DNA of 64,000 bases from Methylobacterium sp. CB376. Its GTDB lineage: Bacteria; Pseudomonadota; Alphaproteobacteria; Rhizobiales; Beijerinckiaceae. Below are positions 1-8,089 of this stretch, piece by piece (the first letter of the stretch is position 1; every line of letters starts with the position of its first letter). Location of the stretch: the NCBI RefSeq assembly GCF_029714205.1, contig NZ_CP121648.1, forward strand, positions 3,614,001-3,678,000, given 5' to 3'. Under the pieces are notes generated by a model. That model saw only the letters and a program-made list of their open reading frames with translations. It ran no database searches and had not been told where the DNA came from. Position numbers and translations under genes: made by a program.

Positions 1-395
1 ATCATCGAGAAGTAGATGCCCTGGCGCCGGATCGCCAGCGCGCCGAAGACGAGGCCGAGCAGGGCCGCCGTCGCGGTTCCGGCCAGGATCGCGAGTTCCG
101 GGGAGAGGCCCCAGACCTTGGCCCCGTAGGCGCAGACGTAGGAGGCCATGCCGAAATAGGCGGCGTGGCCGAACGACAGCAGGCCGCCGTACCCGAGCAG
201 GAGGTTGAAGGCCAGCGCGAACAGCGCGAAGCACAGCACCTTCATCAGGAAGACCGGGTACAGGACGAGCGGCAGCAGCGCGAGCGCGACCGCGATGCCG
301 ATGAACACGAGGCGGTGCAGCGCCTTGGCGTCCTTGCCCTCGGGGATGGCGGCGGGATTGGCGGCGTCGGACGCCGCGGCGGCGGAATGGGCCAT
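1..395 (-). CDS. livM: Branched-chain amino acid ABC transporter permease LivM (3' part outside window)
   Basis: Inner-membrane permease of a HAAT-family ABC importer. The visible N-terminal 131 residues hold a hydrophilic leader of about 28 residues, then hydrophobic helices and the LivM-typical stretch FNLLLGYGGLLSFGHAAYFG. The gene begins at the ATG whose complement is at 393-395, 41 bp after the stop of livH, and runs off the left edge, so the C-terminus is not visible. It is the last gene of the livG-F-K-H-M series on the minus strand. The actual substrate cannot be read from the sequence: amino acids, urea or short amides are all possible in this family. Confidence 0.93.
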   Translation of the reverse strand, partial: MAHSAAAASDAANPAAIPEGKDAKALHRLVFIGIAVALALLPLVLYPVFLMKVLCFALFALAFNLLLGYGGLLSFGHAAYFGMASYVCAYGAKVWGLSPELAILAGTATAALLGLVFGALAIRRQGIYFSM

Positions 396-436
396 CTCAG
401 GCGGTCCTCACGTGCGGATCAGCGGAGTGTAGGGCA

Positions 437-1324
437 TCAGGCCGTGCGCCCGAAGAGGCCGGCGGGTTTCACCAGCAGGACCAGCACCATGATGACGAAG
501 ATCACGGTCGAGGACGCCTCCGGGTAGAACACCTTGGTGAGGCCCTCCACGAGGCCGAGGGCGAAGCCGGTCACGATCGAGCCGAGGATCGAGCCCATGC
601 CGCCGATCACCACCACGGCGAAGACCACGATGATGATGTCGGCGCCCATGTTGGGGTTCACCGAGTAGACCGGCGCGGCGAGCACCCCCGCGAAGGCCGC
701 GAGCGCCACGCCGAACCCGTAGGTGAGCGTGAGCAGCAGCGGCACGTTCACGCCGAAGGCCTGGACCAGGGTCGGGTTCTCGGTCGCGGCGCGCAGGTAG
801 GCCCCGAGCTTGGTCTTCTCGATCACCAGCCAGGTGGCGATGCAGACGACGAGGGAGGCCACCACGACCCAGCCGCGGCAGTTCGGCAGGAACATGAAGG
901 GGAGCCGCTGGCCGCCCGAGAGCTCCTGCGGGATCGCGTAGGGCAGGCCCGACACGCCGTACTCGTTGCGGAACAGCCCCTGGATGATCAGGGCGAGGCC
1001 GAAGGTCAGCAGCAGGCCGTAGAGGTGGTCGAGCTTGTAGAGCCGCGCGATCAGCAGGCGCTCCAGGATCACGCCGAACAGCCCGACCGCCAGGGGCGCC
1101 AGCAGCAGCGCCCACCAGTAGCCGATCCCGGCGTAGTTCAGCAGCATCCAGGCCACGAAGGCGCCCATCATGTACTGGGCGCCGTGCGTGAAGTTGATGA
1201 TGTTGAGGAGCCCGAAGATGATGGCGAGGCCGAGCGAGAGGATCGCGTAGAACGAGCCGTTGATGAGGCCGAGCAGGAGCTGGCCGAACAGCGCCTGCAT
1301 GGGAACGCCGAAGATCGTGGTCAT
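437..1324 (-). CDS. livH: Branched-chain amino acid ABC transporter permease LivH
   Basis: A 295-aa hydrophobic permease, the partner of LivM. Early on it carries the LivH signature GLAIIFGLLNIINFTHGAQY, and later EKTKLGAYLRAATENPTLVQAFG, the cytoplasmic loop that contacts the ATPases. Its length matches the family (about 290-310 aa). It lies between livK (110 bp upstream) and livM (41 bp downstream) and is surely co-transcribed with them. The ATG at 1324 starts directly before the first membrane helix. Confidence 0.95.
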   Translation of the reverse strand: MTTIFGVPMQALFGQLLLGLINGSFYAILSLGLAIIFGLLNIINFTHGAQYMMGAFVAWMLLNYAGIGYWWALLLAPLAVGLFGVILERLLIARLYKLDHLYGLLLTFGLALIIQGLFRNEYGVSGLPYAIPQELSGGQRLPFMFLPNCRGWVVVASLVVCIATWLVIEKTKLGAYLRAATENPTLVQAFGVNVPLLLTLTYGFGVALAAFAGVLAAPVYSVNPNMGADIIIVVFAVVVIGGMGSILGSIVTGFALGLVEGLTKVFYPEASSTVIFVIMVLVLLVKPAGLFGRTA

Positions 1325-1405
1325 GGGATCAGCGACTCGCGCGGGGGGAAGCCGGGAGGGCGGGGCCGGAGCGGCCCCGCCGGGTCAGGACGCGGGTCGG
1401 CGCTG

Positions 1406-1450
1406 GCCGACCGGGTCAGCTCCTGCCGACCGGGTCAGCTCTTGCCGACC
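1406..1450. repeat. 19-bp direct repeat spanning the livK stop codon
   Basis: The unit GCCGACCGGGTCAGCTCCT occurs at 1406-1424, again at 1425-1443 with one change, and as a 7-bp partial copy to 1450. The second copy contains the last codons and stop of livK. The first therefore repeats that 3' end, stop included, just downstream, as if the gene end had been tandemly duplicated. Confidence 0.85.
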
Positions 1451-2640
1451 AGCGGGCAGCCGCCCTCGCTCATCGGGCGGAACGCCTCGTTGCCGGGGAT
1501 CGTCGCGAGGGTCTTGTAGAGGTCCCACTCGCCCTTCGACTCGGCCGGCTTCTTGACCTCGAACAGGTACATGTCGTGGATCTTGCGGCCGTCCGCCCGG
1601 ATCGTGCCCTTGCCGAAGAGCGGGTCGTCGGTCGGGATCTCCTTCATCTTGGCGACCACCTGGCCGCCGTCCTTGGCCGATTTCAGCGCCTCGACCGCCT
1701 TGAGGTAGTGGATCACCCCCGCGTAGACGCCCGCCTGGACGGCGGTCGGCTTCTTGCCGCCGAAGGCCTTGGCGAAGCGGTCCGAGAAGGCCCGGGTCGC
1801 GTCGTTGAGGTCCCAGTAGAAGGGCTCGGTCAGGACCAGCCCCTGCGCAGTCTTCGGGGTCAGCGAGTGCACGTCGGAGGAGAAGATCAGCAGGCCGGCG
1901 ATCGCCTGGCCGCCCTCGGTGATGCCGAACTCGGCTGCCTGCTTGATGGCGTTGATCGTGTCGCCGCCCGCATTGGCGAGGCCGATGACCTTGGCGCCCG
2001 AGCCCTGGGCCTGGAGCAGGAAGGAGGAGAAATCCGCGGTCGGGAACGGCGTCTTGACCGAGCCCACCACCTTGCCGCCGTTCTTGACCACGACCGCGGT
2101 GGTGTCGCGCTGCAGCGCCTGCCCGAAGGCGTAGTCGGCAGTGAGGAAGAACCAGGTGGTGCCGCCGCGCTTGACCATGGCGCCGCCGGTGCCGTTGCCG
2201 AGCGCCACCGTGTCGTAGGTCCAGTGCACGGTGTTGGGCGAGCATTGCGCGCCGGTGAGGTCGGCGGTGCCGGCGCCCGAATTCACGAAGGCCTTGTTCT
2301 TCTCGCGGGTGACCTGGCTGACCGCCAGGGCGACCGAGGAGGTCGGCACGTCGATGATCATGTCGACGCCGTCGCGGTCGTACCACTGGCGGGCCAGGGA
2401 GGCGCCGACGTCGGGCTTGTTCTGATGGTCGGACGAGACGATCTCGACCTTGAGGCCCTTGTCGGCGGCCTTGTAGTCCTCGACGGCCATGCGGGCGGCG
2501 ACGACCGAGCCCTCCCCCGAGATGTCGGCATAGACGCCCGAGCGGTCGTTGAGCACGCCGATCTTCACCGGCGTCTGGGCGAGGGCGGGGGCCGCGGCGA
2601 GCGCGGCGAGCGCCGTGGCGGCGAGCAATCGTGTCAGCAT
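1435..2640 (-). CDS. ABC transporter substrate-binding protein, LivK/HAAT type
   Basis: A 401-aa periplasmic binding protein. Residues 1-21 form a signal peptide (MLTRLLAATALAALAAAPALA) with an AxA-type cleavage site before QTPVKIGVLND, the usual start of the Peripla_BP_6 fold. The rest has the type I periplasmic-binding layout (SGVYADISG near the N-terminus, GDTINAIKQAAEFG centrally). It sits between the ATPase genes livG/livF and the permease genes, so it should set substrate specificity for this importer. The sequence resembles the broad 'branched-chain amino acid' group whose ligands include aromatic acids, so the ligand is uncertain. Confidence 0.93.
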   Translation of the reverse strand: MLTRLLAATALAALAAAPALAQTPVKIGVLNDRSGVYADISGEGSVVAARMAVEDYKAADKGLKVEIVSSDHQNKPDVGASLARQWYDRDGVDMIIDVPTSSVALAVSQVTREKNKAFVNSGAGTADLTGAQCSPNTVHWTYDTVALGNGTGGAMVKRGGTTWFFLTADYAFGQALQRDTTAVVVKNGGKVVGSVKTPFPTADFSSFLLQAQGSGAKVIGLANAGGDTINAIKQAAEFGITEGGQAIAGLLIFSSDVHSLTPKTAQGLVLTEPFYWDLNDATRAFSDRFAKAFGGKKPTAVQAGVYAGVIHYLKAVEALKSAKDGGQVVAKMKEIPTDDPLFGKGTIRADGRKIHDMYLFEVKKPAESKGEWDLYKTLATIPGNEAFRPMSEGGCPLVGKS

Positions 2641-2980
2641 GGGTCTCTCCTCCGATGGGCACCGTCGCGACGGCGCTCCGATTGTCGTTCCGTGCCTCCG
2701 CCGGCGCGACCGCCGCCGGAACCGCGCCGCCCCGCTTGCCGCGCGGGGGCCTCCCCGCCGCGGGAGGAGGCTCGCGGGGAGCGCCGGTACGGCCCGAGGG
2801 CCGCGCCCGCCTGCCCGTCCCGGGCGGGACTCGCCTGCTCGGCGGGACCTGCCCGCCCGGCGGGACCTGCCCGCCCGGCGGGACCTGCCCGCCCGGCGGG
2901 ACCTGCCCGCCCGGCGGGACCTGCCCGCCCGGCGGGCCGCGCCCGCACCGGGCGCGGCCCGGCGCTCCCGCCCGCCGCCC
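2641..2980. other. Gene-free stretch between livF and livK
   Basis: This 340-bp gap within the liv operon has no credible gene. The reading frames across it are low-complexity, proline/glycine/alanine-rich and derive from the tandem repeat at 2841-2930. Its G+C is even higher than its surroundings. It separates the ATPase genes from the binding-protein gene, so it may hold a processing site or partial terminator, or a separate livK promoter. No clear promoter hexamers were seen. Confidence 0.6.
2841..2936. repeat. 18-bp tandem repeat, five perfect copies plus a partial one
   Basis: The unit GGCGGGACCTGCCCGCCC is repeated without change at 2841-2858, 2859-2876, 2877-2894, 2895-2912 and 2913-2930, followed by a degenerate copy. 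Each junction pairs CCCGCC with GGCGGG, so the transcript would form a row of small GC hairpins between livF and livK. Identical copies imply recent expansion. Confidence 0.95.
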
Positions 2981-3713
<733 letters not shown>

Positions 3714-3721
<8 letters not shown>

Positions 3722-4502
3722 GTCCGGCTCCGATATAGGCCTCGATCACGCGGGGATCCTTCGACACGGTGGCGTAGTCGCCCTCCGCCAGCACCTGGCC
3801 GCGGGCCAGAACGGTGATGCGGTCCGACAGCGAGGCCACGACCGAGAGGTTGTGCTCGACCATCAGAATGGTGCGGTTCGCCGAGACCCGCCGGATCAGG
3901 GCGGCGGTGCGGTCGACGTCCTCGTGGCCCATCCCGGCCATCGGCTCGTCGAGGAGCAGCATCTCCGGATCGAGGGCCAGCGTGGTGGCGATCTCCAGCG
4001 CCCGCTTGCGGCCGTAGGAGAGTTCGACCGCCGGCACCTCGGCGAAATCCGACAGGCCCACCGCCTCGACCAGGGCCAGGGCCTCGTCGTTGAGGGCGCG
4101 CAGCACCCGCTCCGAGCGCCAGAAGTCGAAGGAATCGCCGCGCTTGCGCCGCTGCAGGGCGATGCGGACGTTCTCCTTCACGCTGAGGTGGGGGAACACG
4201 GCCGAGATCTGAAAGGACCGCACGAGGCCGAGCCGGGCCACGTCGGCGGGCTTCATCCGGGTAATGTCGCGGCCGTTGTAGCGGATCGAGCCCGCCGTCG
4301 GGGTCAGGAACTTGGTGAGGAGATTGAAGCAGGTCGTCTTGCCGGCCCCGTTCGGGCCGATGAGCGCGTGGATCGACCCGCGCTGCACCTGAAGCGCGAC
4401 GCCGTTGACGGCGCGGAAGCCCTTGAACTCCATCGTGAGGCCCTCGGTGGCCAGCACGATGTCCGGCGGCGCGGCCGCGTTCCGGGCGGCAATGTCAGCC
4501 AT
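3714..4502 (-). CDS. livG: Branched-chain amino acid ABC transporter ATP-binding protein LivG
   Basis: A 262-aa ATPase and the first gene of the liv operon. Walker A GPNGAGKT is at residues 49-56, the signature is LSYGRKRALEIATTLA, Walker B is MLLLDEPMAGMG and the switch histidine lies in VEHN. The LSYGRKR signature in place of LSGGQ is typical of LivG-like subunits. The ATG at 4502 lies 28 bp from a perfect inverted repeat (4531-4548) that may be the operon operator. Confidence 0.95.
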
Positions 4503-4530
4503 CGCGATCCATCACCCCTGCGTTTCCTCG

Positions 4531-4548
4531 AAGGTGCTTATGCACCTT
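4531..4548. promoter_or_regulatory. Inverted repeat upstream of the liv operon
   Basis: AAGGTGC and GCACCTT form perfect 7-bp arms around TTAT, in a locally AT-richer stretch 29-46 bp before the livG start codon. Position and symmetry suggest an operator for a dimeric regulator. No regulator gene is adjacent and I cannot name the protein. It has no U-run and lies upstream of the start, so a terminator is unlikely. Confidence 0.5.
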
Positions 4549-4616
4549 TGGTATGCCTCACAGCATGGCCCAAGGGGGGAGTCAACAGCCGGAGCGCCGG
4601 CGGCCGGGAATCCCGA

Positions 4617-5966
4617 CTAATCCGTTCGAATAGGCCGGAAGATGCCGGCCCGGCCCTCGCCTAGGCCGAGCGATCCAGGCAACCGGGGGCTTTCCGGCCC
4701 GACCGGGCGGGACGGGGTCCCGCGGGCCGGGCGCGGCGGGGCCGACCCGGTGCTGCAGGGAGTCCCGGCCGCGTCGCGCCCGCCCGGGGCGCAGCTCTCC
4801 TCCAGCCAGAGGGCGAGGCCGAGGGCCCCGAGGGCCGGCAGGGCCAGGGTCGCGAAGGTCCAGGTCCAGCCGAGATGCATGGCGAGCAGCCCGCCCACCC
4901 AGCCCGACAGGGCGCCGCCGATCCCCTGCACGGCCGAGACCGTGCCGAGCGCCGTCTGGGTGCGGCCCGAGCCCCAGGTGAGGTCCGCCACCACGACCGG
5001 CATCGCGACGCCGATCACCCCGGAGGCGACCCCGTCCAGCACCTCGGCGAGGATCAGCCAGGCCGGGTCGTCGAGGAAGGCCGACAGGAGCGCGCGCAGC
5101 GGCAGCACCGCGCAGGCGGCGACGAGGAGCTGGCGGCGCCCGCGGCGATCCGCCAGGGAGCCGGCGAGCAGGGCCACGGGGATCATGGTGAGCTGCGCCA
5201 CCATCACGTAGCGGGCGGTCCAGGCGGTGCCGTCCTGGCCGGCCGCCACGAGCTTCTGGCCGAGCAGGCTCAGCATCGAGCCGTTGGCGAGGTTGAACAG
5301 GGCGAGCGCCGCCGAGAGCAGCAGCAGCCGCCGGTCGGCGAGCACGGCGCGGATCGGCGAGCGGGTCGGCGCGTCGTCCGGATCGTCCTCCTTCCAGCCG
5401 ACCGCCCGGCGCGGATTCCAGGCGCCCTTCGGCGTGGCGAGGGCCGCGGCGATCGCCGCGGCGGCGAGGAGCCCGAGCACCCAGAAGGCGATGGCCGGGC
5501 CGAAGAGCGGCGTGCCGAAGCTGATCGCCAGGGCGGCCCCGAGTATGCCCACGTGGTTGAAGGCCTGGTTGCGCCCCTGCTGGCGCGGGAAGGCCTGCTT
5601 GCCGACCGTGCCGAGGGTGAGCGCGGCCACCGCCGGCACCACGAGCGTGCCGCCGAGGGCGGCCACGAACTGCGCCGCGAGCACCGCCGGGAAGGAGCGC
5701 GCCGGCAGCAGCAGCACGGTGCCGCCGAGGATCGCCCCGCAGGCGAGCGCGATCAGCAGGCGCGGTCGCCCGACCCGGTCGACCAGAGCCCCGAGCGGCC
5801 CGCTCAGCGCGAGGGTGGCGAGGCCGACCACCGTGGTGACGAGCCCGACCCGGCCCGGGCTCCACTGCGCGCTCGCGGCGAGCCACGTGCCCAGGAAGGG
5901 TCCGAGCCCGCCCTGGATGTCGCCGACGAAGACGTTGATGAGCGCGAGGTGGGTTGTGGCCTGCAT
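4617..5966 (-). CDS. MFS transporter, drug-exporter-like
   Basis: A 449-aa protein with about 12 membrane helices. The MFS loop 2-3 motif reads GPLGALVDRVGRPR and the second-half copy is GSLADRRGRR. I chose the ATG at 5966 (MQATTHLALINVFVGD). The frame stays open 26 codons further upstream, but those are glycine/proline/alanine-rich and lack MFS character. The C-terminal 60 residues are also low-complexity. The family exports drugs or metabolites; the substrate is unknown. It stands alone on the minus strand. Confidence 0.85.
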   Translation of the reverse strand: MQATTHLALINVFVGDIQGGLGPFLGTWLAASAQWSPGRVGLVTTVVGLATLALSGPLGALVDRVGRPRLLIALACGAILGGTVLLLPARSFPAVLAAQFVAALGGTLVVPAVAALTLGTVGKQAFPRQQGRNQAFNHVGILGAALAISFGTPLFGPAIAFWVLGLLAAAAIAAALATPKGAWNPRRAVGWKEDDPDDAPTRSPIRAVLADRRLLLLSAALALFNLANGSMLSLLGQKLVAAGQDGTAWTARYVMVAQLTMIPVALLAGSLADRRGRRQLLVAACAVLPLRALLSAFLDDPAWLILAEVLDGVASGVIGVAMPVVVADLTWGSGRTQTALGTVSAVQGIGGALSGWVGGLLAMHLGWTWTFATLALPALGALGLALWLEESCAPGGRDAAGTPCSTGSAPPRPARGTPSRPVGPESPRLPGSLGLGEGRAGIFRPIRTD

Positions 5967-6308
5967 CGGCGCGAGCACTCCTGGCGCCGGGCCGGCGCGG
6001 GCACCGCCGGGCCCGAGAGGCAAGCCCGGCGGTTCGAGGGTCAAGAACGCGCGAGGCGGCGATTCGGATCACCGCGGCCAAGCAGAATTGCCCCGTGCCA
6101 TCCTGCTCGGTCTCTTGCTCACGCATCATCTTTCGCTGACGCGGTCCCTCGGTGCGCCGCCGAACCGCTGACCCCTTCGGCAGCGGCCGGTCCCGGCCGG
6201 CGGCAGGAGGCTCAGGCCGCATCGGGCGCGGGGCCGCGCCCGTCCCGGGCGAGCGAGGCCCGGGGCCCGGCCCGCGGGCGGGCCGGAGCCGCCCCGAGGC
6301 GCCTCCGG
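5967..6308. other. Intergenic stretch holding a dispersed repeat
   Basis: This 342-bp gap lies between the MFS start and the ChaC-like stop. Its main content is the 123-bp dispersed element at 6081-6203. The remainder is GC-rich with no gene or recognisable promoter. Confidence 0.6.
6081..6203 (+). repeat. Dispersed intergenic repeat, copy 1 (full length)
   Basis: An ungapped hand alignment with 55291-55413 gives 98 of 123 identical bases. The head is a near-palindrome (AGCAGAATTG ... CCATCCTGCT). It is followed by CGCATCAT, a GACGCGGTCC-CTCGG block with GCGCCGCCGAACC, and a tail hairpin of GGCCGG/CCGGCC. Shorter relatives occur at 49411, 52863 and 63088. It lies outside genes. No open reading frame or transposase is attached. 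Confidence 0.8.
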
Positions 6309-6854
6309 TCAGGGGCTCGGCACCGCGCAGGCCGCGGCGATGCGCGCCAGCAGCGGGTCGGCCACGCCCATGGCGATCAGGTGCTGGTGGGTGTTGCGGA
6401 CGTAGTCCGGATTGGCGCCCGAGCGGCCGCGCCCCTGGCGCACCAGGCGCAGGAGCTCGGCCTCGGGCAGCCGGCCGGCATATTGCGGATGGGTGCGGTC
6501 GACCGCGTAGGTCACCGCCGTCACCCGCCGCCCGTCCTCGATCGTGACGCCGAGCCGGCGCTCCACGTAGACGGCGGTCACCTGCTCGCGGGCGCGCAGG
6601 TAGGCGAGCGTCGCCTCGGCCTGCGCCCCGGCGACCCGGAAGGCGACGCCGCGGCAGCTGCCGCCCCGGTCGAGGCCGAGCACGAGGCCGGGGCTCTCGG
6701 GCGTGCCGCGATGGACGTGGGAGAGCACGCAGAGCGCCCGGTGATAGCCGCGCAGGCGGGCCTGCCGCCGCTCGACCACCGGGAAACCCGGGTTCCACAT
6801 CAGCGACCCGTAGCCGAACACCCACAGGTCGCCGGGTGCGTCGCCATCGCCCAC
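6309..6854 (-). CDS. Gamma-glutamylcyclotransferase, ChaC-like
   Basis: A 181-aa enzyme of the ChaC family, which cleaves glutathione to 5-oxoproline and Cys-Gly. The substrate-binding motif FGYGSLMWNPGF is near the N-terminus. The likely catalytic glutamate is in AYLRAREQV, followed by VYVERRLGV. I chose the GTG at 6854 because GGGAGGG lies six bases upstream and the ChaC fold starts at residue 9. The open frame extends much further but reads through the divergent neighbour's start region. It is divergent from the DUF2125 gene with an 82-bp gap. Confidence 0.85.
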   Translation of the reverse strand: MGDGDAPGDLWVFGYGSLMWNPGFPVVERRQARLRGYHRALCVLSHVHRGTPESPGLVLGLDRGGSCRGVAFRVAGAQAEATLAYLRAREQVTAVYVERRLGVTIEDGRRVTAVTYAVDRTHPQYAGRLPEAELLRLVRQGRGRSGANPDYVRNTHQHLIAMGVADPLLARIAAACAVPSP

Positions 6855-6936
6855 GCGGTGCCCTCCCCCCTTCCTTGCCGGCCGCGGCGGGTAGCAGCTA
6901 GGGAGGCCCGGTTCAATCGCGAGCGGAGGCCGGCCG

Positions 6937-8034
6937 ATGGCGCAGCAGAGCGGGACGGGCGGGGGCGCGAGGCGACCCGGGCGGCTGGGGCTGTTCGCCC
7001 CCTTCATCCTGCTCCTGGTGATCGCGGCCCTGTGGTCGGCGGGCTGGGTCTGGCTGCGGGGCCGGGCCGAGCGGGAGATCGACGGCTGGTTCGCCCGCGA
7101 GGCCCGGGCCGGCCGGACCTGGACCTGCGCCGACCGCCGCATCGGCGGCTACCCGTTCCGGCTGGAACTGCGCTGCGCCGGGCTCGGCTTCGCGCGCCGG
7201 GACGTCGCCTTCACGGTCGGGCCGGTCGTGGCCGTGGCGCAGATCTACCAGCCGCGCCACCTCATCGTCGAGGCGAGCGGGCCGTTCCACGTCGAGCAGG
7301 AGGGCAAGGTCGGGGACGTGACCTGGCGGCTCCTCGAAGGCTCGCTCCACCTCACCGAGGGCGGCTTCCAGCGCGTGTCGGTGGTCGCGGACGGGCTCGA
7401 CGGCCGGGTCTCGGGGGTCGAGCCCGAGCCGATCGCCTTCGCGGTGAACCACCTGGAACTGCACGCGCGGCCGACGCCGGGCCGCTTCGAGGCGGAGGGC
7501 GCCGTCGACCTCAGCGCCCGCGTCGAGAAGGCGGCGGTGCCGCGCCTCGATTCCCTCCTGGCCAGCGCCGAGCCCGCCGACATCGTCCTCGACGCCACGG
7601 TCACCCGCGCCGCCGGGATCCGCACGCGGCCGCTCGCGGAGGAGCTCGAGCGCTGGCGCGCGGCGCAGGGCAGCGTCGATCTCGGGCGGCTCTCGGTCGA
7701 GAAGGGCCGCGGCCGGCTCCAGGCCCAGGGCAGCCTGCACCTCGACGAGGCGCACCGGCCCGCCGGGCAGTTCGAGGTCCGCACCGCCGGGCTGGACACG
7801 GTGATCGCGCCCCTGGTGAGCGACCACCTGGAGGGGCGGATCGGCGGGGCGAACGCCGCCCTGATCGGCAAGCTCGTCGGCCAGTTCCTCGGCGGCGGGC
7901 GGGCCCGGGAGCCGGCGCCGGAGCAGCCGGCCGGAGCGGCCCTCAAGCCCCTGCCGCCGGTGCGGCTCGTCGACGGCCGGGTCGCGGTCGGGCCCTTCGC
8001 GCTGCCGAACCTGCGGCTCGACCCGCTCTATTGA
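6937..8034 (+). CDS. DUF2125 domain-containing protein
   Basis: A 365-aa protein with one N-terminal membrane anchor (LGLFAPFILLLVIAALWSAGWVWL, about residues 18-41) and a large presumably periplasmic domain. The pattern TCADRRIGGYPFRLELRCAGL just after the anchor is the hallmark of DUF2125, common in Hyphomicrobiales. The function of the family is unknown. The ATG at 6937 fits, since the positively charged N-terminus is followed directly by the helix. The next gene starts 55 bp later. Confidence 0.85.
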   Translation: MAQQSGTGGGARRPGRLGLFAPFILLLVIAALWSAGWVWLRGRAEREIDGWFAREARAGRTWTCADRRIGGYPFRLELRCAGLGFARRDVAFTVGPVVAVAQIYQPRHLIVEASGPFHVEQEGKVGDVTWRLLEGSLHLTEGGFQRVSVVADGLDGRVSGVEPEPIAFAVNHLELHARPTPGRFEAEGAVDLSARVEKAAVPRLDSLLASAEPADIVLDATVTRAAGIRTRPLAEELERWRAAQGSVDLGRLSVEKGRGRLQAQGSLHLDEAHRPAGQFEVRTAGLDTVIAPLVSDHLEGRIGGANAALIGKLVGQFLGGGRAREPAPEQPAGAALKPLPPVRLVDGRVAVGPFALPNLRLDPLY

Positions 8035-8089
8035 CGGGCCCGGCGGCCGGACCGTTGCGCGGCGGGGCCGCCCCGATTAGGCCTTGCCC

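Noticed and set aside
2841..2936. The regular repeats as a possible CRISPR array
   Set aside because: The units are contiguous with no unique spacers, and no cas genes are present in the window.
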